From Synechococcus sp. NB0720_010 (lineage in GTDB: Bacteria; Cyanobacteriota; Cyanobacteriia; PCC-6307; Cyanobiaceae), in assembly GCF_023078835.1 (NCBI RefSeq), contig NZ_CP090898.1, forward strand, positions 1,924,045-1,988,044: a stretch of DNA of 64,000 nucleotides, written 5' to 3'. The notes under the pieces were generated by a model. That model searched no databases and was not told where the DNA came from. It was given only the letters and a program-made list of their open reading frames with translations. Each line of letters begins with the position of its first letter. Position 1 is the stretch's first letter. Of the stretch, positions 48,597 to 57,484 are shown piece after piece. Position numbers and translations under genes: made by a program.

Positions 48597-49246
48597 GCCT
48601 CTTTTTTCTTGTCCCCCAGGCGGGGCTCGGTGCCCGCAGCGATCCGGCTCAGGTTGCTGCGGTGGCGCCAGATCACCAGCACGGCGGCGACGATCGAGAG
48701 GCTTAGGTAGGCCGGACGGATCGCCTCTCCCAGGGAGGCGAAGCGCGCCAGCATCAGCAGAGGCAGGCTCAGGGCGGCGAGCACGCTCGAGAGGGAGACG
48801 ATGCGGCTGACGCTGATCACCGTCAGGAAGACCCCGAAGGTGGCCAGGCCGACGGGCCAGGCCAGGCCCAGCAGCATCCCCAATCCAGTCGCAACGGCCT
48901 TACCCCCACGCCAGCCCAGCCAGATGGGCCAGATGTGGCCGGCCAACGCCGCTAAACCGGAGGCGACCACCCACCAATCACTCAGGGCGTTGGTGCCATC
49001 GGGCTGGAGTAGGGCTTTGGCCAGGAGCACCGCGGCGGTGCCCTTCAGCACATCGATCAGGAACACCACCAAAGCGGGGCCCTTGCCGATTTGGCGCAGG
49101 ACGTTGGTGGCGCCGGTGGAGCCGGATCCCAGGGTGCGGATGTCGACTCCCTTGAGCCAACGCCCAGCCAGGTAGCCACTGGGGAATGAGCCCAAGAGGT
49201 AGGCCAGAGCCAGGGTGAGCAGAGGCGCGATCACGAAGTCGGTCAC
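48593..49246 (-). CDS. plsY: Acyl-phosphate glycerol-3-phosphate acyltransferase
   Basis: 217 residues from a GTG. PlsY transfers the acyl group from acyl phosphate to glycerol 3-phosphate, starting phospholipid synthesis. The membrane loops carry LLGSFPSGYLAGRWLKGVDI, GSGSTGATNVLRQIGKG and the GWRGGKAVATGLG loop, the three conserved blocks of the family. The start overlaps the DUF3086 stop by four bases. It is last in a chain with mlaE, DUF3119 and DUF3086. Confidence 0.93.
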   Translation of the reverse strand: MTDFVIAPLLTLALAYLLGSFPSGYLAGRWLKGVDIRTLGSGSTGATNVLRQIGKGPALVVFLIDVLKGTAAVLLAKALLQPDGTNALSDWWVVASGLAALAGHIWPIWLGWRGGKAVATGLGMLLGLAWPVGLATFGVFLTVISVSRIVSLSSVLAALSLPLLMLARFASLGEAIRPAYLSLSIVAAVLVIWRHRSNLSRIAAGTEPRLGDKKKEA

Positions 49247-50142
49247 AGCAGGTCATCCTCCAGGGCGAGCTCGGTGGGGCTGCCGGCAAAGGCGAGCCAG
49301 ACCGGGAATTGCAAGATCGGCACCTCGACGGCCGGCTCGGCCGCGTCCACCACGATGAAGGGGAGTTCGCCGCGCTCCTCCAGGCGGTCGGCCCGTTCGA
49401 TCAGGGCATCGGCGCGCTCGAAGAGAACAATGCCGCTGCTCGGCCCAAAGTCTTCGCGGTTCAGGCCCAGGCAATCCTGCAGGCCCCGGCGCCATTCCCC
49501 GAGGCGCTCGGGTATCCCCGCCAGCACCAAGGTCTGGAAGCGCTCGCCGTAGAGCTCGCCCAGGATCGAGATGGCGGCGGCGGTGGTCAGGGCATTGCGG
49601 TTGCGGCTGCCGCAGCTGGGTTGGGCTCCGCGGCCCCCTTGGGCCAGGAACCAGTCCTCCAACAGGGCCGCGCCGCCGGGCTCCAGGCTCCGGCGCAGTT
49701 TCCAGGGATCGGCGTAGAAGTCGGCCTGGCCTTGGAAGCTCTCGAGGCGATCGCGAATCAGCGCTTCGTCATTGCTGAACAGCCCCGCCGGTGCCGGAGC
49801 CGGGATCTCAGCCGCCGCTGTGGCTTGCGCTTCAGCGGCTGCAGCCTGATCCAAGGGAGAGGGCTGGACCACCAGGGGCTGGACCACCAGCTCCATCTGT
49901 TCTGCGGAGACCGCCAGTTCCTGGAGGGCTCCCACCAGATAGTCCTGGAACCCCTTCACCCGCCGGGCGATGGAGTCGGATTGGCCGGCAAAGCTGCTTT
50001 GGATCTCCTGCTGCAGTTGATCCCGGCGGCTGCTGAGCTCACTGATCTCCTGCTGCAGGGCATCGCGCTGCTGCCGCAGTTCGCTGGTGGCTAGGGCCGT
50101 CCAGTCGTCCGGTTGTGCTGGGTTGGTGGCGTCGTCGCTCAT
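49243..50142 (-). CDS. DUF3086 cyanobacterial protein
   Basis: 299 residues. Residues 19-60 form a coiled coil (LRQQRDALQQEISELSSR). A proline- and alanine-rich section follows, then the conserved domain from about 120 (RDRLESFQGQADFYADPWKL and FLAQGGRGAQPSCGSRNRNAL, ILGELYGERFQTLVLAGIPER) to an acidic end. This matches the cyanobacterial family DUF3086. No function is known; position between DUF3119 and plsY, with 4-base overlaps on both sides, suggests a link to lipids. Confidence 0.8.
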   Translation of the reverse strand: MSDDATNPAQPDDWTALATSELRQQRDALQQEISELSSRRDQLQQEIQSSFAGQSDSIARRVKGFQDYLVGALQELAVSAEQMELVVQPLVVQPSPLDQAAAAEAQATAAAEIPAPAPAGLFSNDEALIRDRLESFQGQADFYADPWKLRRSLEPGGAALLEDWFLAQGGRGAQPSCGSRNRNALTTAAAISILGELYGERFQTLVLAGIPERLGEWRRGLQDCLGLNREDFGPSSGIVLFERADALIERADRLEERGELPFIVVDAAEPAVEVPILQFPVWLAFAGSPTELALEDDLL

Positions 50143-50540
50143 GGCTGGGCGCTCACGTGGTGGTTGAGCTGCTCGCGCAGGCTGTTGGCATCAAACAACA
50201 CGGGCAGGAAGTGAATGCTCTGCTGTTCACGGAAATAGAACAGCACAGGGAATTGCCCCCAGAACACCGTCCAATTGAGCCATTCGCTGTAGGGGAAGCG
50301 GCGCAGGACGCTCTCGCCCCGCCAGACGATCAGGGCCTCAGCGCAGAACTGCAGGCGCAGGATCTGACTCTGGACCAGCAGGAACAGGCCAAAGACGCTG
50401 ACCAGCGCGGCGGCCCAGACGTTGAGCAGCAGGCACGCCAAGCCCAGCAGCAGGACCCCCAGGGGCACCCAGATCCGCGGGGCCAGGATCGTGCCCTGAT
50501 CAGGGTTCGGACCGGATCCAGTCACGGTTGCAGGACTCAT
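50139..50540 (-). CDS. DUF3119 cyanobacterial membrane protein
   Basis: 133 residues. Two hydrophobic helices around residues 20-58 (PRIWVPLGVLLLGLACLLLN and VWAAALVSVFGLFLLVQSQI) precede a strand-rich part with ALIVWRGESVLRRFPYSEWL and FREQQSIHFLPVLFDANSL. The layout resembles PH-like membrane proteins and fits DUF3119 as I recall it. It overlaps mlaE and DUF3086 by four bases each. Confidence 0.68.
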   Translation of the reverse strand: MSPATVTGSGPNPDQGTILAPRIWVPLGVLLLGLACLLLNVWAAALVSVFGLFLLVQSQILRLQFCAEALIVWRGESVLRRFPYSEWLNWTVFWGQFPVLFYFREQQSIHFLPVLFDANSLREQLNHHVSAQP

Positions 50541-51310
50541 GAACCGAAGAGCAATTGGGTCAGGACCACATCCATCAAGGACACGGTCACCAGGATCATC
50601 ACCACGGCGCCAGTGGTGCTGGTGCCGACTTCCTTGGGGCCGCCCCTGGTCGTGAGGCCCCAGCCGCAGGCGATCACGGCAATCTGAAGGCCGAAGACAC
50701 CGGCCTTCAGCAGCATCGCCGGCAGGTCCGAGGGCTGCATCCAGCCGCGCACGGAGGTCCAAAAGACATCCGGCGGGATGTTGTAGAGGATGGCGCTGCT
50801 GACTTGACCCGACCAGATCGCCACCCCGAAGAAGGCGAGGCATTGGACAGGGGTCATGACGACCATGGCCAGCAGACGCGGGACGACGAGGTACTGGACC
50901 GGGTCGGTGCGCAGCATCGTGATCGCGTCGATCTGTTCGGTGACCTTCATGGTCCCCAGTTGGGCGGCATAGGCCGTGGCCACCTTTCCGGTCACCAGGG
51001 TGGCAGTGAGGATCGGTGCGATTTCACGGGCCAGGCCCAGGGCCAGGATCCCGCCCACGGTTGATCCCGCGCCCTGCTTGACGAGCTCTGAGGCGGCCTG
51101 GATGTTGAACACCGTGCCTGCCGCCAGGCCGGTGATCAGGATGATCAGGAAGCTGCCGGGACCCGCCTCCATCAATTCGGCGATGAGGTCATTCGGGTTG
51201 ATCTGGCCCTTGGCCAGGGCCGAGACGGCTTGACCGCCAATCAGCAGGCTTTCCCCCAAGCGGGTCAGCCAGCGGGGGCGAAGCCAGGCGGGAAGGCGGC
51301 GGGCAGGCAT
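50537..51310 (-). CDS. mlaE: MlaE-family ABC permease
   Basis: 257 residues with about six hydrophobic segments. MlaE proteins, including plastid TGD1, move phospholipids or other lipids between membranes together with an ATPase and an MCE protein. Family blocks are FLIILITGLAAGTVFNIQAA, GLAREIAPILTATLVTGKVA and ELGTMKVTEQIDA-type wording (AAQLGTMKVTEQIDAITML), plus PRLLAMVVMTP. Its ATPase and MCE partners are not in the window. Confidence 0.92.
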   Translation of the reverse strand: MPARRLPAWLRPRWLTRLGESLLIGGQAVSALAKGQINPNDLIAELMEAGPGSFLIILITGLAAGTVFNIQAASELVKQGAGSTVGGILALGLAREIAPILTATLVTGKVATAYAAQLGTMKVTEQIDAITMLRTDPVQYLVVPRLLAMVVMTPVQCLAFFGVAIWSGQVSSAILYNIPPDVFWTSVRGWMQPSDLPAMLLKAGVFGLQIAVIACGWGLTTRGGPKEVGTSTTGAVVMILVTVSLMDVVLTQLLFGS

Positions 51311-51322
51311 GCGATGGGGTGG

Positions 51323-52714
51323 CTAGCTGGCTTGAAGATGCAGGCCCCTCTCGGGCCAGCGGCGCGTCACCACTAGCCCAAGAACCACCAACACTGCGGG
51401 AATGATGCCCATGCACAGCCGGATCGCCACTAGGGCGCTGGCTGGTTGGGCGGTGTTGGCGAGGGCTTCGTCGTAACCGCTGGCGCTGAGGACCATGCCC
51501 AACAGGGCAATGACGACGCTGATGCAGACCTTTTGGGCCAGGACCATCCAGGCGCTGTACTGCCCGGCGGGCTTCTCCGGGTCCGCGTCGATGGCATCGG
51601 GCAGCAGCGACCAGGGAATGAGATAGGCCGTTGAGGCGCCGATGCCGGCCAAAACGATGGTGACCACCAGCAGGACCAGCTTCAGCAGGTTGCCGGTGGC
51701 CAGCAGGGGCAGGCTGCTGTTCAGGGGCTGGAGCACCATCACCAGAAGGCAGCCGATGATCCAGAGCAGCCCCCCCTGGCGCAGGGCCTGAAGGCGTCCG
51801 GCTCGATGGGAGACGTTGTTCCAGAGCCAGAGCCCCCCAAGGGAGCTGAGCAGGAAGGGCAACAGGATCAATTTGCTCAGCCCCTCGGGCACCTGGAGCA
51901 CGACCGGAAGGAAGAAGAGTGAGACGGCCTGCATCAGCTGCAGGGAGCACCAGAGCAGCAGATAGAGGGCCAGCACCATTAAGAAGCGGCCGTTCTGGGC
52001 CACCCGCCGCAGCAACTTGCGGGTGGTTCCGGGGGTGGGTTCAGGCCGTTGGCAATTGCGGGCGGCCGGCAGCAGGCCCCAACCGCAGAGCAGGCCCGAG
52101 AGGCTGATGATCACGCCCGAGACCAGGCCAACCGGCAGATAGGTGGAGGGATCACGAAGATCGCTCACCAGCACCCCCGCCAGCAGGGCCGCGGTGATCG
52201 TGGCCAGGATCGAGCCGGTGAAGCGGGAGGTGTTCAGCCGGGTCCGCAGTCCGACGTCGGTGGTGAGTTCGGCCGCAAGGGCTGTGTAGGGGAGATTGAC
52301 GCAGGTGTAGAGGCTGTTGGCGACCACGGAGACCACCAAAAAGACCCAGAACTTGGTCCAGATGTTGTCCCAGGGGGGCAGCCACCACATCAGTGCCATG
52401 GAGGCACCCAGGGGAACGGCGCTCCAGAGGATCCAGGGGAGACGTGGGCCGAGTTTGGTGTTGATGGTCTTGTCGCTGAGCCAGCCGACGATCGGGTCAT
52501 TGACGGCATCCCAAAGCCGTCCGAGCCCATAGGCCAGGCCGGCGAGCCAGGGGGGAAGACCCGCGGCGACGTAGAACCTCAGTAAATAGAAGCCAATCAG
52601 GGAGGCGCCCATGCCCGTGCCGACGTCCCCGAGGCCATAGGCCCAGAGCAAGCGTTGACGTGGTCTGCCCCGCAGATCGACGGCATCGCTAGGGGCTTGA
52701 GGCGTGGCGGCCAA
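51323..52714 (-). CDS. MFS sugar/cation symporter-like transporter (GPH family)
   Basis: 463 residues from a TTG start. The N-terminal YGLGDVGTGMGASLIGFYLL, then GRLWDAVNDPIVGWLSDKT, and TRLGPRLPWIL-type loop (NTKLGPRLPWILWS) are the signatures of the glycoside-pentoside-hexuronide:cation symporter family. Twelve hydrophobic segments. Its gene ends 12 bases before mlaE on the same strand and may share its message. The substrate may be a sugar, but lipid-like substrates are known for some relatives. Confidence 0.87.
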   Translation of the reverse strand: MAATPQAPSDAVDLRGRPRQRLLWAYGLGDVGTGMGASLIGFYLLRFYVAAGLPPWLAGLAYGLGRLWDAVNDPIVGWLSDKTINTKLGPRLPWILWSAVPLGASMALMWWLPPWDNIWTKFWVFLVVSVVANSLYTCVNLPYTALAAELTTDVGLRTRLNTSRFTGSILATITAALLAGVLVSDLRDPSTYLPVGLVSGVIISLSGLLCGWGLLPAARNCQRPEPTPGTTRKLLRRVAQNGRFLMVLALYLLLWCSLQLMQAVSLFFLPVVLQVPEGLSKLILLPFLLSSLGGLWLWNNVSHRAGRLQALRQGGLLWIIGCLLVMVLQPLNSSLPLLATGNLLKLVLLVVTIVLAGIGASTAYLIPWSLLPDAIDADPEKPAGQYSAWMVLAQKVCISVVIALLGMVLSASGYDEALANTAQPASALVAIRLCMGIIPAVLVVLGLVVTRRWPERGLHLQAS

Positions 52715-52811
52715 GGACGCTGTCCCGAACGCAGGTCATAATGCTCTAGTCAGCGCGAAACCCGATCCGCTGGCGTTCAGCACCGAACGCTCCTAGTGCG
52801 TTTGTACTGCT

Positions 52812-52882
<71 letters not shown>

Positions 52883-52887
52883 TCCCT

Positions 52888-54942
52888 CTAGAAGCAGCTC
52901 TGCTCCACGAGCAGCACCAGGCTGCGGCTCTTCATGGCCTGGGTTGCACCGTTCCAGGCTTGGGGGTCGGCGGGTGCAGCATCGGCCTCAGCGGTATTGA
53001 TCACCTGGCGCCAGCCGTGATTCACCTTGGGCACATCGAAACTCAGGTCCTCGCAGTAGGCGTTCATCCCGCACCAGATCAAGGGGCCCCGCTGACGGTC
53101 GTTGAGACTCCAGGCCAGGGTGTGGGACCAGCTGGCCCAATCGGGTTGTCCGAGTTTGGGGCCGTGCCATTGGCGAATGAGGTGTCCCGGCTGATCGAAG
53201 CGGGGGGACTTGGCCTCGGCAGGGGGCACCTCGGGATTGAACAAATCAGCCCATTGGTGGCGGATCTGAATCAGCCGTTGCAGGAACCGTTTGAGCTCGA
53301 GGTCCTCCGCGTCCGGTGCCCAATGCATCCAGCCGAGGATGTTGTTCTGGCACCAGGTGTTGTTGTTGCCGCCCTGGCTGCGGCGCACCTCGTCCCCCAT
53401 CAGCAACATGGGAACCCCGGGGGCGAGCAGCAGGCTCGCCAGCAGGTTGCGCAGTTGCCGATTCCTTAGGGATTGGATGTCGGGGTCGCTGCAGGGCCCC
53501 TCGGCGCCGTGATTCCAATTGTTGTTGTGGTTATCCCCGTCGCGGTTGTCCTCCCCATTGGCCAGGTTGTGCTTACCGCCGTAGCTGACCAGGTCGTTCA
53601 AGGTGTAGCCGTCATGGGCGGTTAAGAAGGTGATGCTGCGCCCCAGGACGGCTGGTTGGCCGCCGAAGAGATCCGGACTGCTGCTCAGGCGTTGGCCCAT
53701 GGCCCAGCAGCTCTTGTCATCTCCCTTCCAGAAGCGACGCACGTCATCGCGGAAACGGCCGTTCCAGCTGCCAATGCGCTTGGCGGGGAAATCGGCCAGG
53801 CGATAGAGGCCGCCGCAGTCCCAGGGCTCACTGACCAACTTCAGATCGGAGAGCTCGGGGTCGGCTTCGATCTCTTCAAACAGTGGTGGCTTGTCGAGGG
53901 GGGCCAGTTCTTCCCCGCGGCTGAGGGCGATGCCGAGGTCGAAGCGGAAGCCGTCGACCCCCAGCTCCAGGGCCCAGCAGCGCATCGATTCAAGAATCAG
54001 GCGCCGCACCAAGGGCCGGTTGGCCGCAATGGAGTTGCCGCAGCCGCTGACGTCGAGGTAATCGCCTTTGGCGTTCTGGTGGTAGTAGAGGCGGTCGTCA
54101 ATTCCGCGCCAGCTCAGGGTTGGGCCGGCCTGGTTGCCCTCGCAGGTGTGGTTGTAGACCACATCCACCAGCACCTCGAGGCCGGCCTGGTGGCAGGCGC
54201 TCACCAGTTGCCTCACCTGATGGCGGATCTGTAGGGGATCGTCTCCCTGCTGGTAGCCGTGATGGGGGGCCAGCCAGCTGAGGGGGCTGTAGCCCCAGTA
54301 GTTCATCCGTCCCTCGGGTGCATCGTGGGGGTCGAACGCCATCACCGGCAGCAGTTCGACCGTGGTGATGCCGAGGTCCTTGAGATAAGGAATGAGTTCG
54401 ATTAACCCCAGGTAGGTCCCCTGGGCGTCCGGGGTGACTGGGCTGCCCTGGCCGCGGCTGAAGCCCCCCACGTGCAGCTCGTAAATCAGCGTGCGCTGCC
54501 AGCTGTGGCGCGGTCTGGGCGCCGCTTGGAAATCAAAGCGATCCCGCTCGGTGACGACCCCCTTGAGGCACTTCGCCGTATTCGGCATCCCGCCGAGGGC
54601 ATCGATTCGGCTGTAGACATCCCACCCTGTGATTGCACGGGCACAGGGATCAAGGAGCAACTTGGACGGGTTGTAGCCGTGGTTCCCCGGTTGCAGGGGG
54701 CCAAAGACTCGGTAGGCGTAGCAGCAGCCGATGCCGACGCCCTCGACCTCCACGTGCCAGATGTCGCCGGAACGGTGGCTGCTGCTCAGCTCAATCGTTT
54801 GCTCGGGTTCACTGGCGTTGCCATCGCGAAACAGCAGCAGCTCAATCCGGCTGGCACTGGGAGCGGCCAGGGAAAAGTTCACCCCCCTGGGCGTCGCTTG
54901 CGCCCCAAGGGGCCAGGGCTGTCCGAGGTGGATCGAAGCCAA
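52888..54942 (-). CDS. glgX: Glycogen debranching enzyme, GlgX/isoamylase type
   Basis: 684 residues from a TTG start. Hydrolyses alpha-1,6 branches in glycogen. An N-terminal CBM48-like domain (GVNFSLAAPSASRIELLLF) precedes the GH13 barrel: VDVVYNHT, DGFRFDLGIAL with the nucleophile aspartate, LVSEPWDCGG with the acid glutamate, and FLTAHDGYTLNDLV with the stabilising aspartate. NHNNNWNHGAEG is typical of GlgX. tRNA-Gly follows directly downstream on the other strand. Confidence 0.93.
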   Translation of the reverse strand: MASIHLGQPWPLGAQATPRGVNFSLAAPSASRIELLLFRDGNASEPEQTIELSSSHRSGDIWHVEVEGVGIGCCYAYRVFGPLQPGNHGYNPSKLLLDPCARAITGWDVYSRIDALGGMPNTAKCLKGVVTERDRFDFQAAPRPRHSWQRTLIYELHVGGFSRGQGSPVTPDAQGTYLGLIELIPYLKDLGITTVELLPVMAFDPHDAPEGRMNYWGYSPLSWLAPHHGYQQGDDPLQIRHQVRQLVSACHQAGLEVLVDVVYNHTCEGNQAGPTLSWRGIDDRLYYHQNAKGDYLDVSGCGNSIAANRPLVRRLILESMRCWALELGVDGFRFDLGIALSRGEELAPLDKPPLFEEIEADPELSDLKLVSEPWDCGGLYRLADFPAKRIGSWNGRFRDDVRRFWKGDDKSCWAMGQRLSSSPDLFGGQPAVLGRSITFLTAHDGYTLNDLVSYGGKHNLANGEDNRDGDNHNNNWNHGAEGPCSDPDIQSLRNRQLRNLLASLLLAPGVPMLLMGDEVRRSQGGNNNTWCQNNILGWMHWAPDAEDLELKRFLQRLIQIRHQWADLFNPEVPPAEAKSPRFDQPGHLIRQWHGPKLGQPDWASWSHTLAWSLNDRQRGPLIWCGMNAYCEDLSFDVPKVNHGWRQVINTAEADAAPADPQAWNGATQAMKSRSLVLLVEQSCF

Positions 54943-54998
54943 CGGATCCTGGGGGCTGCCACCACAAGCTAAAGGTGGTGGAGCGGTTGTGGCCCGTC

Positions 54999-55733
54999 AT
55001 GAGTGAGGAGAGCCCCCAGCAGGCTGCATCCGGTTCGGTGTTTGCAGAGCCCTTGCCGGAAGGGCGCCCGCCGCGTCAGGTGCTTGAGAACCTCTGGCTG
55101 TTTGCCCCCAACCGCGACACGCTGGGGGGCTCGGCCTGGTGGCTGGAAACCCCGGAGTGGGAGGGATGCGCGGGTCTTCTGATCGACTGTCCAGGACTGA
55201 ACCAAGCCAACCTGGCTTTTCTGCGGGAGCGCGGCCCTGGTCGACTGGTCTTGACCAGCCGTGATGGCCACGGCCGCACCCGACGCTTTCAAGAGGAGCT
55301 GCAGTGGCCGGTCTCCCTGCAGGAACAGGAGGCCTACCTCTTGCCGACCGTTGAAGGACTCGAGCCCTTCTCGACCGAGCAGTCCCTCGCCCCGGGATAC
55401 AGCCTGCGCTGGACCCCAGGCCCGACCCCGGGCAGTGCCGTGCTGCTTGCTGATCGGGCATTCAATGGCGCGCCGCTGCTGTTCTGCGGGCGGCTTCTCA
55501 GTCCAGTCGCGTCGGGTGAGGCCCGTCCCCTGCGCACGCGCCGTTCATTCCATTGGAGCCGTTGGTTGCGCAGCCTGGAGGCCTTGGGGGACTGGTTGCC
55601 CCGCTCCACGCCGGTTGCTCTGGCCAGTGGGGCTGGCTTGGGGGCCCTGCGGGGTGAGGCCTTGATCGCTGATGTTCAACAGCAGTTGCAGGCCCTGGAC
55701 TGGGCTGCTTTAGAGGGCCAGGAGCCCGTCTAG
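54999..55733 (+). CDS. MBL-fold-like protein with degenerate metal site
   Basis: 244 residues from the ATG at 54999. The order of blocks follows the metallo-beta-lactamase fold: ENLWLFAPNRDTLGGSAWWL, LLIDCPGLNQANLAFL, LVLTSRDGHGRTRRFQEEL, the later PGPTPGSAVLLADRAF and LLFCGRLLSP. In active members the third block reads like HxHxDH and PGH/THGS supplies a histidine; here it reads SRDGHG and PGPTPGS, so most metal ligands are missing. It is probably not a hydrolase. It is divergent from glgX across about 56 bases. Confidence 0.68.
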   Translation: MSEESPQQAASGSVFAEPLPEGRPPRQVLENLWLFAPNRDTLGGSAWWLETPEWEGCAGLLIDCPGLNQANLAFLRERGPGRLVLTSRDGHGRTRRFQEELQWPVSLQEQEAYLLPTVEGLEPFSTEQSLAPGYSLRWTPGPTPGSAVLLADRAFNGAPLLFCGRLLSPVASGEARPLRTRRSFHWSRWLRSLEALGDWLPRSTPVALASGAGLGALRGEALIADVQQQLQALDWAALEGQEPV

Positions 55734-55823
55734 GGATCGGCTCGTAGGGGCACAAAACAGTGCGAAAGGGCCGATTTCGGCAGCAAATGTGGCAAAAACG
55801 GCATGGGAAAAGGGGTTTTGAGG

Positions 55824-55852
55824 TTGCCGCCCCTTGCCAACCCCCATACCAT
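55824..55852 (+). promoter_or_regulatory. Candidate promoter of the HU gene
   Basis: TTGCCG at 55824-55829 and TACCAT at 55847-55852 are 17 bases apart, about 77 bases before the ATG. The 195-base gap holds no other gene that I can see. Confidence 0.3.
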
Positions 55853-55928
55853 TGGCGCGCTGAAACCAGTGGTGGCGGGGTTTTCTCACTCCGCCCTGCT
55901 GCTACTGAGCCCAGAGGCTTCCACTCCG

Positions 55929-56204
55929 ATGAACAAAGCTGACCTCGTCAATCTCGTGGCTGCTCGCACCGAGTTGACCAAGACCGACGTGGCCCAGGTG
56001 GTCGACGCGGCCATCGACACCATCATCGATTCGGTTGTCGAAGGTAAGAAAGTGTCGATCCTTGGCTTCGGCTCCTTCGAGCCCCGCGAGCGCTCTGCCC
56101 GTCAAGGCCTGAACCCTAAGACCGGCCAGAAGATCAAGATCCCCGCGAAGCGCGTCCCTGCATTCACCGCAGGCAAGCTCTTCAAGGATCGCGTGCAGGG
56201 CTGA
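55929..56204 (+). CDS. hup: DNA-binding protein HU
   Basis: 91 residues from the ATG at 55929, the usual length. HU bends and compacts DNA as a dimer. Blocks are MNKADLVNLVAARTELTKTD, VSILGFGSFEPRERSARQG, and NPKTGQKIKIPAKRVPAFTA, with the DNA-intercalating proline in NPKTG. A longer frame upstream to 55803 lacks family similarity. It is followed by a strong terminator and is probably monocistronic. Confidence 0.96.
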   Translation: MNKADLVNLVAARTELTKTDVAQVVDAAIDTIIDSVVEGKKVSILGFGSFEPRERSARQGLNPKTGQKIKIPAKRVPAFTAGKLFKDRVQG

Positions 56205-56236
56205 TCACACCGCGCCCATTCACGGTGTTGAGCAGA

Positions 56237-56260
56237 GGGCGACCTTCGGGTCGCCCTTTT
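56237..56260 (+). terminator. HU gene terminator
   Basis: A perfect 8-base-pair stem (GGGCGACC with GGTCGCCC) with a TTCG loop is followed by TTTT, 33 bases after the HU stop. Confidence 0.92.
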
Positions 56261-56287
56261 GCGTGTTGCGGGCCTAGCGGTTGATCG

Positions 56288-57244
56288 ATGTCTACCTTGC
56301 TGCCCTCTCATCTCAGAGCATTACGGCGCGAGGTCGCCGATCTCAAGGAAACGGCTCGCCGGGGTCGCTATGCGCCGTCCCCGACCGGTCCACTGCATCT
56401 GGGCAACCTCCGCACGGCCTTGCTCTCCTGGTTGATCACCCGGCTGCAGGGCGGCGAGTGGTTGCTGCGGATTGACGATCTCGATACGCCCCGCAATCGA
56501 GCAGGGGCGGAGGCCAGCATTCGAGAGGACCTGCGCTGGCTGGGTTTGCTTTGGGATGGACCGGTGCTGCGCCAGAGCGAGCGCCGCGGTCTCTACGCCA
56601 CGGTCCTCTCGGCCTTGCGGCGTAGCGGCCAGCTCTATCCCTGCCGCTGCAGCCGTCGGATGTTGGCTGACATCTCGGCCCCCCATGGCCGATCGGGGGT
56701 CTATCCCGGTTTTTGCCGGCCACTCACTCCCCGTTGGGGTCTGGAGGATCAGCGCCTGCCCAGTTGGCGGCTGCGGCTGGAGCCGGGACCCCTTCGTTGG
56801 CCAGAGCAGTTGGGTCCTGAGGGGTGCCTCGACGGACCGACGGAGGTCGGTGATGTGGTGCTGCGCCGGGCCGATGGTTTCCTGGCCTATCACCTGGCGA
56901 CCGCGGTCGATGAGTGGGCACTCGGCATCAGTGATGTGGTGCGCGGCTTGGACCTCTGGCCGGCCACGGGACCGCAGGTGGCGGTCCTTCAGCACCTAGG
57001 CGTGGAGCCGCCGCGTTACTGGCACCTGCCCCTCTGGATGGATGGTCAGGGCCAGCGCCTGTCCAAACGCGATGGCGGCATGGGCCTTGCGGTTTGGCGG
57101 GAGCAGGGCGTTCTGCCTGAGGCGGCGATTGGTCGCTTAGCCGCCTCCTTAGCGCTGGTGCCGGAGGGCTCCTGTCTCAGCGCCCAAGAGCTGTTGCAGC
57201 ACTGCCAGCTCGGGACCTTGCGGCAGCAGTTGAGCAAGGCTTAA
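56288..57244 (+). CDS. gluQ: Glutamyl-Q tRNA(Asp) synthetase
   Basis: 318 residues. GluQ-RS attaches glutamate to queuosine in tRNA-Asp. It resembles the catalytic part of glutamyl-tRNA synthetase without the anticodon domain: RYAPSPTGPLHLGNLRTALL, LLRIDDLDTPR, YPCRCSRRML with zinc cysteines, and the KMSKS-like QRLSKRDGG. A queuosine modification pathway would need a QueD activity, which the tandem PTPS protein could provide. Confidence 0.91.
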   Translation: MSTLLPSHLRALRREVADLKETARRGRYAPSPTGPLHLGNLRTALLSWLITRLQGGEWLLRIDDLDTPRNRAGAEASIREDLRWLGLLWDGPVLRQSERRGLYATVLSALRRSGQLYPCRCSRRMLADISAPHGRSGVYPGFCRPLTPRWGLEDQRLPSWRLRLEPGPLRWPEQLGPEGCLDGPTEVGDVVLRRADGFLAYHLATAVDEWALGISDVVRGLDLWPATGPQVAVLQHLGVEPPRYWHLPLWMDGQGQRLSKRDGGMGLAVWREQGVLPEAAIGRLAASLALVPEGSCLSAQELLQHCQLGTLRQQLSKA

Positions 57245-57307
57245 CAATCCCTTCGGGATCAAAACCCCTGGCTGCGAACAAAGTGAGGCCATCACCAGGA
57301 GCGGCCC

Positions 57308-57484
57308 ATGGCCAGGCCCGAGGAGCAGGGGAAAACAGCCATCAATGAGGGTGCAAAGCCTTGTCCCAGGTGTGGAGGGAGCGGCATCCAGCGCACGCAA
57401 ACGGCCGGCTACCGCACCTGCTTGCAATGCGTGGGTCAGGGCACCATCCTGTTGATCAGCGCTTCGTCTTCTGCCGCCAGATGA
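57308..57484 (+). CDS. Small DnaJ-type zinc finger protein
   Basis: 58 residues. Two CxxC knuckles, CPRC at 19-22 and CLQC at 38-41, each followed by a glycine pair (GGSG and VGQG), make half of a DnaJ/BSD2-like cysteine-rich domain. The rest is a short polar N-terminus and a serine-rich end. Small proteins of this kind are common in cyanobacteria and may act as zinc-dependent chaperones, although no partner is known. Too short for many gene callers. It ends in antisense overlap with a small membrane frame. Confidence 0.7.
   Translation: MARPEEQGKTAINEGAKPCPRCGGSGIQRTQTAGYRTCLQCVGQGTILLISASSSAAR

Noticed and set aside
57245-57262. ATCCC-TTC-GGGAT hairpin after gluQ as a terminator
   Set aside because: The stem is five pairs with a three-base loop and no T run follows on either strand.
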